Source: Chthonomonadales bacterium (GTDB lineage Bacteria > Armatimonadota > Chthonomonadetes > Chthonomonadales > CAJBBX01). From it: a stretch of 33,955 nt of DNA. The stretch's first letter is position 1, and each line of letters begins with the position of its first letter. Shown here piece after piece: positions 33,190-33,955 of the stretch. The stretch is taken from assembly GCA_012517255.1 (NCBI GenBank), contig JAAYVH010000165.1:1-33955 (forward strand), in the 5' to 3' direction. The notes beneath the pieces are model-generated. The model saw nothing but the letters and a program-made list of their open reading frames with translations. It was not told where the DNA came from and searched no databases. The position numbers were made by a program, and so were the translations under genes.

Positions 33190-33955
33190 GGCCGACCTCC
33201 TCCGTGTTGCGCTGAAGGGCGCCGATGCGTATGACGTCGTTCATTTTTCCGGACCGGAAGCCTTCGATGTCCATGGTGACGTAGGCGTATCCCTGCTCAC
33301 GGAACCGTTCGAGCACCTCCTCCCGGTTCTCCAGCAACCTTGGGAAGTCCTCGACCGGCAGTTCGATTCGGCAGACGGTGTCATGATGCCGCACACGGAA
33401 CTGGCGAAAGCCGAGCTTTCGCAGGTGACGCTCGCAGGCATCCACTCTGGCCAGAAGCTCCGGCGTGATCTCGGTGCCATAGGGGAAGCGTGACGACAGA
33501 CACGCGAACGATGGCTTGTCCCAGTTGCTGAGCCCAAGAGCCCTTCCCAGCGCCCGAACGTCGGCCTTGGCCATGCCCGCTTCACGCAGAGGGCTTCGGA
33601 CGCCGAGCTCGGCGGCAGCCTGCATGCCGGGCCGAAAATCGCCCACGTCATCGGCATTCGAGCCGTCCGCGACACAGCGGAGTCCGCGCTCATCGGCAAC
33701 GCGGCGGAGCACAGAAAAAAGCTCCGATTTGCAGTGATAGCAGCGGTCCGGATTGTTCACCCGAAACGCAGGATCGCTGAGCTCGTGGGTCGGCACGCAC
33801 ACGACCTCGACGCCGATCTGCCGGGCAACCTCGATGGCGGCATCCACCTCGCCCTGCGGAAACGCCTCCGAGTTTCCGATCACCGCCACTGCGTTGTGTC
33901 CCAACGTATCGAACGCCACTTTCACGAGCACGGTGCTATCCACGCCGCCGGAGTA
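33179..33955 (-). CDS. larE: Nickel-pincer cofactor sulfur transferase LarE (5' end missing)
   Basis: This PP-loop ATPase adenylates the LarB product and adds sulfur. The visible first codons read YSGGVDST, the PP-loop, so only about the first 20-25 residues are lost beyond the right edge. It continues with FRVNNPDRCYHCKSELF, VADGSNADD and PSFACLSSRFPYG. The cysteine in the last motif corresponds to the region of the sacrificial cysteine in the lactobacillar enzyme, and the CxxC pair is common in the family. It is the first visible gene of the operon. LarC, the nickel insertase, is not in the window. Confidence 0.92.
   Translation of the reverse strand, partial: YSGGVDSTVLVKVAFDTLGHNAVAVIGNSEAFPQGEVDAAIEVARQIGVEVVCVPTHELSDPAFRVNNPDRCYHCKSELFSVLRRVADERGLRCVADGSNADDVGDFRPGMQAAAELGVRSPLREAGMAKADVRALGRALGLSNWDKPSFACLSSRFPYGTEITPELLARVDACERHLRKLGFRQFRVRHHDTVCRIELPVEDFPRLLENREEVLERFREQGYAYVTMDIEGFRSGKMNDVIRIGALQRNTEEVGRAA

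Overview
This 34 kb window comes from a GC-rich, Gram-negative-type (diderm) bacterium. It encodes a complete type II secretion (T2SS) core with an outer-membrane secretin, an LptD-like outer-membrane lipopolysaccharide assembly protein and an LptF/G-type permease. I see no rRNA, tRNA, CRISPR array, insertion sequence, integrase or prophage gene. The species cannot be read from the sequence. The gene content (hybrid Gsp/Pil genes, a twin-arginine TIM-barrel isomerase, a Gfo/Idh oxidoreductase, a ThrRS without a TGS domain, proline-rich zinc-ribbon proteins) would suit an uncultivated lineage such as Armatimonadota or a neighbouring phylum, but that is a guess.

Region 1 (1-10.8 kb, all minus strand) is one tightly overlapping T2SS operon. 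In transcription order it runs gspE, F, G, H, I, J, K, a PilM-PilN fusion acting as GspL, a GspM/PilO protein, a GspC/PilP-like protein and the secretin gspD, which runs off the left edge. Compared with the textbook order C-D-E-...-M, the C and D genes sit at the end. No prepilin peptidase gene is present. Region 2 (11.0-13.9 kb, plus strand) holds a YtxH-type membrane protein, an RpoD-like sigma factor and glucose-6-phosphate dehydrogenase, whose start overlaps the sigma gene. Region 3 (13.9-16.6 kb, minus) holds a Tat-exported sugar-isomerase-like protein and a short threonyl-tRNA synthetase.

Region 4 (16.6-20.3 kb) contains a 0.7 kb gene-poor stretch, a near-consensus promoter, and two convergent genes for zinc-ribbon membrane proteins. 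One ends in a domain resembling the ribosomal L7/L12 C-terminus. The other carries two copies of the same zinc ribbon separated by about 270 residues of proline/alanine-rich linker. Region 5 (20.3-24.4 kb, plus) is a sugar ABC-transport operon that mixes a ribose-type (CUT2) permease and binding lipoprotein with a MalF/MalG-type (CUT1) permease pair, and contains no ATPase gene. Its first gene appears to be read from a leaderless transcript.

Region 6 (24.4-30.4 kb, minus) is an envelope operon: lptF/G permease, LptD-like protein, an active-type M16 peptidase and an M16 partner lacking the zinc motif. It also appears to begin with a leaderless start, behind an 11-bp perfect inverted repeat. 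Region 7 (30.5-34 kb, minus) is an overlapping operon of larE (partial), larB, a membrane-anchored protein resembling a catalytically dead polysaccharide deacetylase, and a Gfo/Idh/MocA oxidoreductase. The most unusual points are the L7/L12-like zinc-ribbon membrane protein, the ATPase-less mixed sugar transporter, the lar operon with a deacetylase-like pseudoenzyme, and the two promoters that abut start codons.
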